Of a DNA stretch of 64,000 nucleotides, positions 34,447 through 47,550 are shown in pieces. This DNA comes from Rhinolophus ferrumequinum (Eukaryota; Chordata; Mammalia; Chiroptera; Rhinolophidae), in the NCBI RefSeq assembly GCF_004115265.2, contig NC_046293.1:25678173-25742172 (forward strand), read 5' to 3'. Numbering within the stretch: the first letter of the stretch is position 1; the number at the start of each line of letters is the position of its first letter. The position numbers and the translations under genes were made by a program. A model generated the notes under the pieces. That model was not told where the DNA came from and made no database searches. It saw only the letters and a program-made list of their open reading frames with translations.

Positions 34447-35150
34447 CTTTTTTTTTAAATATTTCTTTTCTCTTTTTCTTAATGTATGAGTTCTAAGTTT
34501 ATTTGTGGACTGCTTAGGGATATTTGGGGAAGGCAAACCCATTATTTTTACATGTTTCCACAGTATTTGAATAAAACCTTGTTTCATATACATGCAGTCC
34601 TCAGTTTGCACAGTAGAACTGCATGATAAAAATGACCCTGCAGGCTGGAAACATGCCATATTATTTTAACAATTAAAGGGGAAAACTATGATTGTTCCTT
34701 GAACTTAAATTATTTTTTGTCAAAATCGAAAACTCTCTTACTCTTCCTTAAAAACGTATAGGGAATTAAAAAATCAGTAAAACTAATAATTTTTTAGGAC
34801 ACTGTAATTTAAACATTAGAAACATGAGAAATCAAGCGCTTTGTTTTATTTTGTAAAAAAAATCTCATCAAGAGTACTTTGAAGAGGGCGCCTTTTTCTT
34901 GTATAACTTAAATATTGAGCAAGCATCTCTTCTTTGCTGTCTAAAACTTTCATAGTTTGATCGTTTTGCATTTGAAATGTCATAAAATATCTTTGAGAAT
35001 TCCATTGATGTATTTTTTGGGGAGAGGGGATATAACTTCTCTGGGATATCTCCATCCTTTTCATCACAACCATTTTCCTTATTTTGTTGATTTTGTTCAC
35101 TAAATTCCTCTGGCTGCATATCTAGAGTCTCTCCAAAGTGAAAGTATCAA
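34447..35150 (-). pseudogene. unrecognised retrocopy-like segment
   Basis: Read on the minus strand, an open stretch from about 35150 to 34862 encodes YFHFGETLDMQPEEFSEQ..., GCDEKDGDIPEKLYPLSPKN, FSKIFYDISNAKRSNYESF, and IFKLYKKKAPSSKYS-stop. It is hydrophilic and Lys/Glu-rich, not lectin-like. About 350 bases of non-coding sequence follow, then AATAAA (minus, about 34495-34500), then an A-rich stretch ending near 34447. Coding end, 3' UTR, signal and tail in that order, with no introns, suggest a 5'-truncated processed copy of an mRNA. I do not recognise the parent. A second overlapping frame continues the Lys-rich theme past the stop, which fits frame damage. Confidence 0.35.
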
Positions 35151-35160
35151 TATCCCCAAT

Positions 35161-35196
35161 TCAAAAGAGGGAAAAGAGACCAATTCCCTCTTTTGA
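35161..35196. repeat. perfect 13-bp inverted repeat with 10-base loop
   Basis: TCAAAAGAGGGAA (35161-35173) and TTCCCTCTTTTGA (35184-35196) are exact reverse complements. They sit at the 5' edge of the retrocopy-like segment. Confidence 0.85.
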
Positions 35197-35588
35197 TATC
35201 AATTTTTTTGTAAAATATTATATAAAATATCACTGTGAGACAAGAGGGTAACACAGCTTTACACTTAACTGTATGTGTTAACTGTTAACAGATGCACATT
35301 AATCAATCACTGACAGACTTAGAAGGAAGTGATGTGATTAGTTATTGATCATGATGTATTTCTGTTATATATATGTAGTGATTTGTAGGCTGAAAAACTA
35401 GCAGTGAAGTTTGTACTTCAGACAATTATGGTAAATGTACTGTAAATATATGTAAACATACTGTAAAACTGAAATTTGAGGCATAATTGGAGGGTAGTAT
35501 TATTTAATTAAATTATGGTAAATAAAATTTGTGCATATTAGAATGATACAAAACAATGCACAGTCATATCACTCATTTTCTATACATG

Positions 35589-35589
<1 letters not shown>

Positions 35590-35626
<37 letters not shown>

Positions 35627-35627
35627 T
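35590..35627. repeat. (TA)n(CA)n microsatellite
   Basis: TATATATA passes into ACACACAC. Confidence 0.9.
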
Positions 35628-35684
35628 ATGTATGTGTCTACATATATACCTAATTCTACACATATGTTATGGACTAAATGTTTG

Positions 35685-35830
35685 CCCCCAAATTCATTTG
35701 TTGAAACCCTAACCCTAATGTGATGGTATGAGGAAGTGAGGCCTTTGAGGGGTAATTAGGTTTAGACGAACTTATGAAGATAGAGCCCCCATGCACTACA
35801 CTGAGTATTCAGAGATCTGGGTTGGTTTTT
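35685..35830 (+). mobile_element. MaLR LTR fragment, 5' part
   Basis: 'tgttatggactaaatgtttg', 'attcatttgttgaaacccta' and 'aatgtgatggtatgagg' match the start of MLT1/MST-type LTRs. Truncated. A fossil. Confidence 0.7.
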
Positions 35831-36094
35831 TTGTTTGCAAAAATCATCTATATAGCCTCACTTTAAGAACATCTATTTAGATAAAATGAAAGAGAATAGT
35901 AGGACATGAATACAGGAAAATATTCAGCTGTGATGCCAGGCTATTGCTAGAGTATTTCTCTGTGTAAGGAAATACTGAAGTTGTTTATTATAATAAGGAT
36001 GAATGTGTGGATTAGACAGACAAGAAAACATCTGAAGTCAGTCAGCAGATAATGGGGGGGAAAAGAGATGAGTGGCATAGACTTTTACCCCAGC

Positions 36095-36545
36095 TTTTTT
36101 GAGATATAATGACAAATAAAAGTGTATATACTTAAAGTGTACAACTTGATGTTTTGATGTATATATATATATGTGTATATATATATATATTCATATGTAT
36201 ATATATACATATGAATAATCACTACACATCACTAACATATCAATCACCTTACATAGATACTATTTTATTTTATTCTATGGTGTTCTATTTATTTTTGTGG
36301 TGAGAGCATTTAAGATTACCCTTTTAGCAAATTTCAAGTATACAGTATGGTTTTGTCAACTATAATCACCTTACTGTACATTAGGTCTCAGGAACTTATT
36401 TATCTTGAGTAACTACGACTTTGTACCCTTTGACCAACATCTCCTCATTTCCTCCTCTCCCCCATCCCGGGCAAGCATTGTTCTACTCTGCTGCTATGAG
36501 TCAGACAATTTTAGATTCCACATATAAATGAGATAATGCAGTCCC
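36095..36545 (-). mobile_element. L1 3' end, antisense
   Basis: 'tttgagatataatgacaaat', 'tgtacaacttgatgttttga', 'accctttgaccaacatctcc' and 'ttagattccacatataaatg' are typical antisense wording of the L1 3' UTR. An AT microsatellite (36160-36220) interrupts it. Confidence 0.75.
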
Positions 36546-37439
36546 TATCTTTATGTAAATGGATACACAATATAAACAAGAGCAAATCTGGAATACAAGA
36601 ACACAAAGTGGTAGGAGAGGAATAAAAGTATAGGGTTTCTGTAGTATAATTGAAGTTAAAATAGATATCCATTATTAAATCCAATCAATCACTATAGATA
36701 AAATCAGGCCTGTAACCCACAGAAGGGAATATGTACAACACATACAGACCACCCCCAAATAGGACTCTACTTAAATGTAGAAAGGGAGAATGGATGGGAT
36801 ACGTAACCAATAGTGTCTGATACAGTGTGGGGACCAAAAGCTGAAAAAATGTGGTGTGGGGTAGGGGTTATTGACCGATTGCAAGACACAGAGAAAGATG
36901 TAGTACCAATACACCGCATACACTATAACAAAGTCTTATAAAGAGAAACCCATTCTGCTCAGTTTAGCTGAGGTATCAAAGATCAAGAACAAATCCAAAA
37001 GTACTAAGTCCCTTTGTATCCTAAAGCCACACTTATCATTTATGCAGGAGTTACTAAGAGAGTGTAAAATCAAACTTACTTACAAGAAACATGATTCTCC
37101 TGTGACTAGAAAATATTTAAATGAAAAAGTACAAGAGGGAAATGTATTCAGAAATAGTTACCATTATGCTGTGCAATCAATCACCTCAATGATCCGTGGT
37201 GAGGAGAAGGAACTGTTTTTCACCTCCAAACAAGTGAGAAGAGCTCCGAAGTGACCACTCACAATGTATCCATTTGTGTATCATGGGGTTCGAATGGAGT
37301 AATGACCATTATCTGACCCTACCAAGGGAAGCCTAAAAGACTACTTATGGGGTACCTGAAGCTGGCAGGTTACTACAAAAAAGGACTGCAAGGAAGTTCA
37401 TCTATTTCCACCAATCACGAGTGGATCAGATGTGTATCC
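36546..37439. other. no gene or named repeat recognised
   Basis: Between two L1 pieces of opposite orientation. It may be further decayed L1 sequence, but I cannot show it. A 71-codon open frame (37042-37254) has no recognisable domain. Confidence 0.4.
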
Positions 37440-38688
37440 CACCTTGGAAAACTGGGTAGGTGACTATAAAATGTATTCCAATACAGATTTAATGCAGTCT
37501 TTATCAAAATGCCAACAGTGATTTTCAGGGGAAAATAAATTCCATGCTAATTTCATATGGACACTTCAGAGATTCCAAATAGACAAAACAACTTTGAAAA
37601 GATTAACAAGTCGGACAGTTTCACAAAGCTCGATTTCAAAACTATGACAAGCTACAGGCAAAACAGGGGCGGGACAGCATCAAGACAGAATGCAGGCCAA
37701 CAGAATAAGATAGAGGCGAGAAACCAGTCTTCACTTATGTCCTCAAGTGAGTTTCAACAAGAGGGCCAAGACCCTTCATCAGGCAAAGGGTAGTCTTTTC
37801 AGCGAATGGTGCTAGGGAAACTGTCAAATAGCATGCCAAATAACAAACTTGAACCCTACCTTATGCTGCATATAGAAATTAATTTAAAATAGGTCAAAGA
37901 CTTAAATGTAAGAGCTAAAACTATAAAACACTTAGGGTTGGAAAGCTTCAGAACACTGGATTTGGCAATGATTTCTTGGATATGACACCAAAAGCACAGG
38001 CAACAAAAGTAAATAGTTAAGTTGGACTACATCAAAAAAAAAAACACAAACAAACACCAAAACAAACAAACAAAAAAACATTTCTGTGTATCAAATAACA
38101 AAATCAAGAGAGCGAAAAGGCAACCTACAGAATGGGAGAAAATATTTTGCAAATCATATACCTGATAAGGGACTGAAATTTAGAATATATAAAGAATTCC
38201 TACATCTCAACAGCAAAAAATAAAATAAATAGATTTTAAAAAAGTGGGTAAAGGACTGGAACAGATGTATCTCCAGAGAAGACATACAAGACACACATGA
38301 AAATATGCTTAACATCAGTGATGACTAGGGAAAGCAAATCAAAACCACAATGAGATAAGATATTATTAAGAAAGCTATTAAGATGGCTACTTTCAAAATA
38401 TAGAAAATAACAACTATTATGAGGATGTGGGTAAATTAGAAACCTTCTGCACTGTTTGGGGGGGGCATGTAAAATAGGACAGCTGCTAAGGAAAGCAGTA
38501 TAGTGTACCCTCAAACAATTAAACATTGAATTATTATATGATCCAGCAAATCTACTTTTGAGGATATAACTCAAAGAATTAAAAGCAGGGTTTTGAAGAA
38601 ATATTTGTAAACCATGTTCATAACAGCGCTATTCACATAGCCAAGAGATGAAAGCAAGTATCCATCAACTGACAAATGAATAAATAAA

Positions 38689-38737
<49 letters not shown>

Positions 38738-39118
38738 TATTATCAGATTTAAAAGGAAGAACATTCTGACACATGCTGGATGAACCACACCATGGATGAA
38801 CCTTGAGGACATTATGCTAGGTGACATAAGCTAGTCACATAAAACAAACACTGTGATTCCACTTATATGAAGTACCTAAACTCCTTAAATACATAGAAAC
38901 AGAAAGCAGAATGGTGGTTGGCAGGGTTTGGGGAGAGGGGAAAGTGTGAAGTTGTTATTTATTGCATATAGAGTTACAGTTTTACAACATGAAGAGGTCT
39001 GGATGCTGGATACACAACAATGTCAAAGTTCTTAACACTACTATACTGTACACTTAAAAATGATTAAGATAAGACATTTTACGTTATGTATATTTTACCA
39101 CAATTAAAAAAAAAAAAA
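37440..39118 (+). mobile_element. old L1, ORF2 3' region to tail, sense
   Basis: L1 wording in order: 'aatttcatatggacacttca', 'aaaataggtcaaagacttaa', 'gacaccaaaagcacaggcaa', 'gtggttggcagggtttgggg', 'atattttaccacaatt' and an A-rich tail at 39105-39118. Reading frame heavily decayed. A (TA)n run (38691-38734) lies inside. Confidence 0.8.
38691..38734. repeat. (TA)n microsatellite
   Basis: Clean alternating run within the L1 above. Confidence 0.95.
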
Positions 39119-42100
39119 CATATCCAAGAGAACCCTAGACAATAAAGCCCTAATAGGGAGTATCTATAGAATCCCAAAAGCTAAAGACAAACCAACTCAA
39201 GAGAAGTCTCTCTGACAGGAAGTAAGTAGCAATCAGATGACTTGATTTCTGGAAAACCCACAAAAATCACTCAGTGATTTCAAAATCTTTTCTTCCTCCA
39301 GCTTTCTCTCCCCATGGGAGGTGTTAGAGGACTTGATGAAGCTAAGGAAACAGCAGCTGTTAGAGGATTTGATGACGCGAGGGAAAAAAAGAGGAAGCAA
39401 ACAGAACATCCTATCCTCTGAATGCTTCCAAGCCTAATGTCTCGTATAGGCCAGAAGAAAGAAGAGGTTTTAAATTTGGAGTTTCAGTTTGAATAGAAGA
39501 GCTTGGAATTTTGATATTATGCTGGACATACGAGTAATAATTCTGAAATGCGAGCTGTCTTGTACTGAACGAGACCACAAAAGCTATGGGACGGATCCCA
39601 ACCTATTCAGGTGTGGGAAAACATAAGTCTCAGAGTGAGTTTAATGGAATGAAAGAATAAAGTTAATTTTTAGGTACATATACAGAGCTACAGTCCTTTC
39701 AAAACACCAGATTCACCTCTGTTTTCCTATCCTCTGATGCATGTCTATACATTCTTCCCATCTTCATGAATGTGGCTGACAGGTGTGGGTTAATGGTTTT
39801 TCCTTGACAATAAACTTGGTGATATCAGTCCCTGTTAGGTAGGAGGAAAGGGAGGCAGAACGTTAAGAAATATTCTAGTCATACAAATTATTTTTTAAAT
39901 AAATACAGTGTTTTCTGGAATCTCATGTTTGTATTGACATTTTCTCCTATTTATATTATTAATTGTTTCATAAGGAAATGTTTCCTCTGATTCTTCAGGA
40001 TGTGCTGCTTTTTTTTAAAAAAAAAAACCTTTAAATCATTACATAGGCCTAGACTTTTCTGCCCATTTTGCTCAGGTTTTTCCAGTATTGGGTTTTGAGA
40101 TAAGTTACTGCAGGCTGCGTATTGAATGTTTTAGACTCAAAGTCGAAAATGAAAAAAAAAAATTGTATTACTGATAGTTACATTTTGTGAAATTTGGAAT
40201 CCAGCTGCCTTGAAGTATGGTAACCAAGAAAGAATATGGGAGATAACGGCCAATGGAGCCCTCAGTGTCAAGTGTGCAATGATCTGATGATGGTCTCAGG
40301 TTGAGTTGGTTGTCTGGCAACATTCTCTTGATTCATCTCACCTCCAGTGACTGCTGCACTGAGCGTGTGGGGTACATGTTTCCCATCAGATCTCCAGTGG
40401 CCTTGAGAAATAAGGAAAGGTAGAGAGATGGTCAACACTGGACCATGCATTCTGGTGTATAAGTACATAGGCTTCAGTTTTGTACTATTTCATTCCATTT
40501 GTGGCAGCCTGGATTTAGAAGTCTGTGCTGTGAAGTTTCTTTTACTCTCAAACTGACTTCGCAGAAATCTCAGTAGCTATGCTCATGCTTCATTCAATTA
40601 GCTTTCTGTGATTCGGGAGGCCAGAGCCTGACATAGTCGGCAGCCATTCCATAAATAAACACAGCAAACTTTCTGACGCCTTTCAGTCATTTGGAAAATA
40701 TTAACTGGGCCTTAATTCTTAATAAATTCTATGAAAAAGCACGGGATTGGATAATGGTTAGGTTGACTGATGTGTACGGGGAAGGAAAAGAAGAGTATAC
40801 TTTAAGGTTGGGTGTTCAGAATAAGACTTCATTCTCATTAAAATAATTTTTGCTGCCTATACAAATTTGTCTTCATTTTTCTAGCCAACCCACTCATGTA
40901 TGTGTAGGGTGGACAGATTTAGCAAATTAAAATACAGAATTTCCAAATAAATTTGAATTTCAGATCAACCAAAAATATTGCAAATGTAATAAATATAAGA
41001 ACATTCATACTTATACTAAAAATAAACCATTTTTTTAAATTTGAAATTTAATATTAACTGGGTATTTTACCTGACAAGCCTACTTAGATCACAACAGTTT
41101 TTCTTACCTTTTAAATTGTTAAGTGCTCCATGGCTTTGTTTGGGGTTATTTTCAATTCTCTGCTTACACCTCTCTGTGAACCCTCAGGCAATGATACAGC
41201 CTGTAGACTGAGGACAGGAAAGGACTAAGGCAAAGAAGGAAAGATAGATTGCTGCCCTGCAAGGGTGGGTGGAAAAGACCTGGAGAAAGGGGAAGGCATA
41301 AAGGATGACACGAGATGCTTGGAAACAGGACTTGAGGAAACCAGTGCAAACCGTTTATTTGGAAGACGAAAAATCCTGAAGGGAGGAGAATTGAGACAGG
41401 GTGCAATAGCAAGCAAGTAACCACTGAGAGTAACTAGAGCTGAATTAGCAGAGGACTTCTAGAAGCCAGTGTAAGTACCATCACAGTGTTTTCTTGTCTT
41501 TTCCCCAGGAGTATAGAGAAGTTTCTATTTCACTTCCAGCTGTAATGAGTCTTCACCAGCGGCCTGATTGGGAGTTTGCTGCTTTGCCCCCAGTGGCTTT
41601 CGGTTTTTGTTCCGTAGGGGAGAAATTTCCGGTGGGACTTTGTGTCTTTTGTACAACAGCTGCTGTTCGGCTCCGCCAGGCCTGCAACATAAGCTAAACA
41701 TTAAAGTCTCCCAACCTGTTCTCAAATTTTCAACATCTGGTGAAGTCTGTAAAGTGCTTTTCAGTGGGTGTGATTTCTCATTGTGTCTGCAGGTCTCAGG
41801 GGTTCCATGCTCTCATGCACATTGACACTCTGCCTTTAGCAACTTTTTGAAAACTTTAGCTGAATTCTTTATAACAGCGTGTATGAGTTGAGCATCGACC
41901 CCAGATAAGCTAGATTTCGTGCCCTGTCTCTCCTTGCATCTGCCCATCTTTCCTTAGTTTTCGGTTTAGCTGAATGCCCCGTGACCTCAGATCTCTGATG
42001 GGTTTAAGAAAAATTATGAATTTACAAATGATCCAGCCTTCCATTGTTGTGTAAAAGCAAGTAAGTAGTTTTTCTGGGACAATATTTACATGTAAATTAA

Positions 42101-42249
42101 GATAATATAAGAAATAGTCAATGGGTATAGTGAAAATATAATGTTTGTTGAACTTGGTGAGACCCATTTGTTAAATGAAAGAGAAGAATTCAGGTTGGAT
42201 TAGATTGGTGAAACCCTAGCTAGAGGGAGATTGTGTGTGTATGTGTATT

Positions 42250-42312
<63 letters not shown>

Positions 42313-43118
42313 AAAAACAAGACAAAACTGAGCTTTTAAAAAATAATTGAGACACTGATCCAGACACTGATTTATCTTCCTTACTTTCAGCGCATCTGAC
42401 AGCACCATTAGTCATAGATTTACCGGGCAATTCATTAATCTACATGGCACTCCTTACAACATGCCTTCTGATGGAGAAATTTATTTGAAGGCAAGGGAAG
42501 TGGGACAATGAACAATAATTCTCTGGACTTACTATACTACATGCCCACCACCCCAAAGCAACTAGGCCAGCTTAGTAGAGCAGAGGAATGACTTGGATGC
42601 TTTTTTAAGACTTAATTCCTGTATAATCTGAGCGACAGTATTTTAGATTATTGGAGCATTCCCTTATAACCTATTGTATATGTTTTCAAACAGCTGTGAA
42701 GACACGGTGTCAACCCCCTATATCCAGAATGTTATTGTCTGGGAAATGACGTGAACGTAAGAGTAGTTGTTCTGTGTATTATATGTGACAGCCCATGTAG
42801 TAAATTTTTGCTGCTTGTTTGCCACACTAAGTTTTGGTGTGTTCGGAGGTCCCAGAACCAACAATTGTAATGTTTCCACAAGGAACATAATCATGGTTCT
42901 GTTCAACTGGCACTTGAAATAGGTCACTATTGGCAATTGTATGTTCCTTAAATCCCTAAAACAATAGGTAGTATTGTTTAAAGATAGATTCAAATAAGGA
43001 CAACTTGGACTGTGCTTGCACAAGGGACAAGTAGACTATCTGGAACCCAAAGAATTAACTGAGGTATCTCTTTTTAATCCCATTCCCAAAATATAGGTCA
43101 ATAAAAGCAGAGTAAGCC

Positions 43119-43119
<1 letters not shown>
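39119..43119. other. intergenic, no gene recognised
   Basis: Sequence upstream of CLEC12A and upstream of the minus-strand CLEC2-like gene, where a missing first exon of the latter could lie. It holds a (GT)n(GA)n run (42229-42308) and a long homopolymer just after its end. The block at 41490-41720 is less AT-rich than its surroundings and open in two frames, without recognisable similarity. Confidence 0.4.
42229..42308. repeat. (GT)n then (GA)n microsatellite
   Basis: GTGTGT with interruptions, then about 25 GA units. Confidence 0.95.
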
Positions 43120-43187
<68 letters not shown>

Positions 43188-43211
43188 AAAAAAAAAAAAA
43201 AAAAAAAAAAA
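43120..43211 (+). repeat. 92-base poly(A) run with a single C
   Basis: It follows 'caataaaagcagagtaagcc', so an AATAAA signal sits about 15 bases before the run, as at the 3' end of a retroposed transcript. The body of any such transcript is not recognised. Such length implies recent origin, or assembly uncertainty. Confidence 0.8.
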
Positions 43212-43489
43212 GCTATATAAACAGGACTAAGAAGGACTCAGGACCTATGAGAATGGGCATGTGGGTCAATTATGGTAAAAAAAAAAAAAGTGCTGGAAGA
43301 ACATAAGGGGAACATAAAATACGTGGTACGAAAAGAGGGCTCTGGTTCTGGTTTAGGTCACATGGTCAGCTCTATGCGGAGAGACTACACACATAGTTTT
43401 AGTAACTGACTTTTTCCACTTTCCCTCTACCCAGCCTTGCTACCTTAAATGAATCACATTGGTGGTAATTAATATTTTAGGTTCTGGGA

Positions 43490-43960
43490 TAATGAATTTT
43501 ATGTGTCAAGTTGACTGGGCTGAGGGACGCCCAGATCTTGGTAAACGTTATTTCTGGTGTATTTGTGAGTGTGTCTCCAGAAGACATTAGCATTTGAATC
43601 AGTAGTCTGAGTAAAGAAGGTTTCTGTCACCAAGGAAGGCAGACATCATCTAATCTGTTAAATCCTGAATAGAACAAAAAGGCAGAGGAAAGGCAAATTC
43701 TCGCTCTCTCTGTGCCTGAGGAGAAGTATACATCTTTTCCTACAACATCCACTTCGACATTGGGGCTCTTTGTTCTCAGGCTTTCAGACTCAGGCAAAGA
43801 TTTACACCACTGGCCTCCCCCGACCTCCACTCCTTCCTCCCCACTGGTTTCTCAGGCCTTAGGACTCAGACTGAATTACACCGCCAGCTTTCCTCATTCT
43901 TCAACTTGCAGGTAGCAGATCCTGGGACTTCTTGGTCTCCATACCATGTGAGCCAATTCC

Positions 43961-44009
<49 letters not shown>

Positions 44010-44055
44010 TATTGGTTCTCTTTCTCTGGAGAACCCTAGTACAGGTTTCTTTGGA
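43490..44055 (+). mobile_element. interspersed repeat, family not settled
   Basis: 'gaattttatgtgtcaagttg', 'gcatttgaatcagtagtctg', 'ctgaatagaacaaaaaggc', 'tgagccaattcctag' and 'ttggttctctttctctggag' form the order of a common mammalian interspersed repeat that I recall, but I cannot name it with certainty. A (GT)n run (43967-44004) lies near its end. Confidence 0.6.
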
Positions 44056-47000
44056 AGTGTGACTGAATTGAAATGAATCCACCGTGCTGTGGGAGCTGAT
44101 AGGATGATTTCAGAGAGAAGAAGAGATTAGCCTCGTTGGATATTCTGTTTGTCATTCCAGATCTACTCTCCACCATCTCATCCCCTTTGCCAAACCCTAA
44201 ATAGTTGTCTCCTTTGTATAATTTTACTGGACATTCTTCCTGAAGTTCTAGGTAAATTTGGGCTAACAGGAACAATAGGCAAAATCCAAAGTTAGGGGAA
44301 TATTTCCCTACATTGGTAGGATATGGGAGTGCAGTTTTTCTACCTACAACTGTATCTCCAGGGTGGCCAATTTCTATAGTTATAGGTTTTGCTACTTCAG
44401 TCAATTGCTACCAACCTTGCCCTCTCAGGCTCAGTAGTAGTTATGGCTTCCCACAGCGGTTAATACAAGGATGTTTTGCTATTTTATTTTTTTTTTGAGC
44501 CTATCCACATCTTGAAAATTGTCCTTTTATGTTATTTTCTTCAAACTCCCCTTTTAATGTATATACTTATTTTTCTCTTTGAATCCTGATTGTGGATCTC
44601 CTTTTTGAACTTGAATATATCATCGTCACTGTGGTCTCCCAAGTCTTCAATAACTCTGAAGTTATATGTCTCAGAATTTTTGTCACTGTGCATTTCTAGG
44701 CTCCTATCTCTATTTCTTTGCCTTGTTTCTATTATAATAACCCACACAAATAATTCAGGCAGTGGATACTTTAGTTATCATTTATGTTGAATTCTGGAAA
44801 ACATTTGCAATTATATGTAAAGATCACCTCTCAGTATTTTACTAGAATCAAGACTAACAGGAGGCTGTGGAGGACAATTCATTAAATCACCCCAGATCTT
44901 TTTATTCATGAAGAAATACATGTTTTAGCTATATATCTAAATATCTGGGCAGCTCTAAACCAAAAAAAATTGGTATGAAGTTTTAGTTATTCAAATATCT
45001 TCACAATTATGACCACATTGGAAATAGGACTTTTTAATTTCTTTGTTGCCCCTGCCAATTCATTGCACACTCTTCATTCCATACTGATAACTGACTACAC
45101 AGCTTTCTACAATGTATAACATAAGACCAAAATAACACAGAGTAAGGCTCTGCCTTACTAATGCATAGCTCTCACCCTCCCCAAAGAAAAAGAAACTGTA
45201 ATTCAATCATCGTTTATTTTTTCATTATACATATTTGATCAGGCCCGATGTCAGAAGCTAAGATGCTAACTAGATTTTTTTTAATATGTCTATTACCTTT
45301 AAATGTATTCTTAAGTGCTTTAGAATATAGAGATTTACCAAGTAGAGGGTGATAGGAAGGAGAGAGGGAAGGAGGAACCAGATGTACAAGAGCACTCTAT
45401 GATACATAATAAAAAGTAAAAGCCCTCCTCTTCCACCTCTCTTTGTTCTGCTAAAAATAAATTTTAAGTCATTATAAAATAAGTCTGCCCAAAAGGAGAA
45501 ATACAAACCTGTCATATCAATGTTAGTTTTCTTATTATTACTTGTCTCTTTCCTATTGATTTGTATAATCTCTCTGTAAATTTATAAGATTAACTCTTTG
45601 CCCTTTATGATATATATGGAATGTATTATATACGTATATATAATTTTTTTTCAGCTTGCCATGGGCATTTTATTCTATATTTTGTCATATAAACACATTT
45701 AACTTTTATATTGTAAATTGTGTCCATCTATCAAATGGCTTTTCTTGTCTTGTTTCAAAAGATCTTTCCCACTCAAAGATAGTAATAAATAGATCCACAA
45801 ATGTATATTTTCTTCTAAAAATGTTAATGTTTTCTTTCTTTATGTACAAATAGATGATCCACCTAGGAGGAGTAGAAGGGCTAGTCTGTTCCCACTTGAG
45901 AAGCATTATTGTCTGTGGATATATATTTGAACTAGGCAACAAATATGCTTGGATCAGGTCTCAACTCTGCCATTTATCACCTGTGTAATGTTAGATCAGG
46001 AATTAATATCTTTATTGTTCACTTCGTCATCTGTAGAATAAGAGTGATAATAATGGTACCTAGTTCAAAGAGCTGTAAAGATGAAACTAGCTTTAGTAAA
46101 GTGCTCAGGATGGAGGTAATCATTATATGTTTTGATTATACTTATTGCTGGCAGATGTTTACAATTATATTTTCAAATGAATTTCACTAGCTTTTTTCAA
46201 GTACCAGGAAAAAAAATATACTAGTATTTTAAGTTGACATTGAATGTTTAAATACATTTAGGAGATGTAATTACTTTTTTACAATATTGATACTTGTAAT
46301 CCAAAAGCATGTTTCCCTATTTTTCATTTTTTCTTTTTTTCAAGTTTTCTTCATTTGGTTGTGTATATTTCTACTTATTTTGTATCTGTTATAACTCCTA
46401 TAAAAGGAACCTATTACTTTATTTTAATTTTATGTCTACTCTAACATATAACAAAGCAGTTAATTTTTCATTAAATACTTTTAAAACTCTTCACACATTC
46501 TTTTCAATAAAAAAAATAGTAATAACACCTATCCATTTTATGGTATTTATATGTGGCAATACCAATTAGAATTTCAAGGTAAGATTTATTAGTGAAAATT
46601 AAGAAGAACTTACTCAAAAATAATTGTACTCTAACCACCACCTTCACATTGTATACTTGATCAAGAAATGAGCAAACTGCTGCTTCCTGAGAATCTACAT
46701 CAAATTTAACAGACACTTAACCTGCATAACTCTGGAGACTCATTTCCTTCCTTCGTTAGGTAGCTTAGCTGAAAACTGACTCAAATTGATTGAGCCAGTC
46801 TTCAGAAAGACAACAAGGCTGATCTTAGCTTTCCTGCAAAGCTATTTCCAGGGCCTTTGGTACCAACCTTGGCCATCAGTATGCACAATTCCTAGCATAG
46901 TTCCTGGGCCCCAGGTTCCTTAATCTATTTTTGTTACTAGAGAAAGTAGTAGGCATTCTCTAGCTCCTCTTAGGCTAACCTATACCAACATAACAGGGTG

Positions 47001-47550
47001 GCAAGGTGGAACTTGTACTCCCCCTTTTTCTGGGATAGCTCTCTGTGTATGTGCAATCTCCTGGCTAAGGCAAACCCCTCTATCAGAACTCTTGCCATGA
47101 CATGTGCAGAGCATCTATTGCAGGCCATTTCTGTAGAGTAGTTAGTGAGGATTGTATAGTTTTTATCTCTCTGCTTGAAAGTTCTCCAATAAATTCTAGG
47201 TTATTTCTGCATCATGTTGCACTAGTGATTTGCACAACACTAACAATGTCCAAACACAATTTAAATAAATACTCTGTAATTGGTAGAAAGTGAGAAGAGG
47301 AAGAAAGTTCCTTCTTCTAATAGCTTCCTGTTTTTGTCTGAAGCCATACATAGTACAGATACAGCTCATCTGCAGACCTGTGGGTGGTTTGTACAGTGGA
47401 TATGAAAAAAGAAGTTAAACTTGTAAGTTTAAGCTTCAGTTTATAAACAGAAGCTCAAATCACAACTCCTGTTTAACATTCAACTCTGTTAATTTACCCT
47501 CATCTTTTTTTTTTTTTTTAGTTTGTCAAGCTTTCTTTTCATAGCCATCA
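44056..47550. other. CLEC12A 5' flank; no other gene recognised
   Basis: AT-rich. A MIR is likely at 45945-46110. Immediately before the CLEC12A start, a pyrimidine tract ending in AG (about 47505-47520) suggests that the start codon lies in an exon preceded by a 5'-UTR intron. No clear TATA or CpG island was seen near the gene start. Confidence 0.45.
45945..46110 (+). repeat. MIR SINE
   Basis: 'ggtctcaactctgccattta', 'cacttcgtcatctgtagaat' and 'agagctgtaaagatgaaact' match the MIR order. Confidence 0.7.

Noticed and set aside
46504-46716. Minus-strand open frame ending at a perfect GTAAGT donor
   Set aside because: The only plausible acceptor upstream is followed by a stop in the needed frame, and the peptide shows no known domain.
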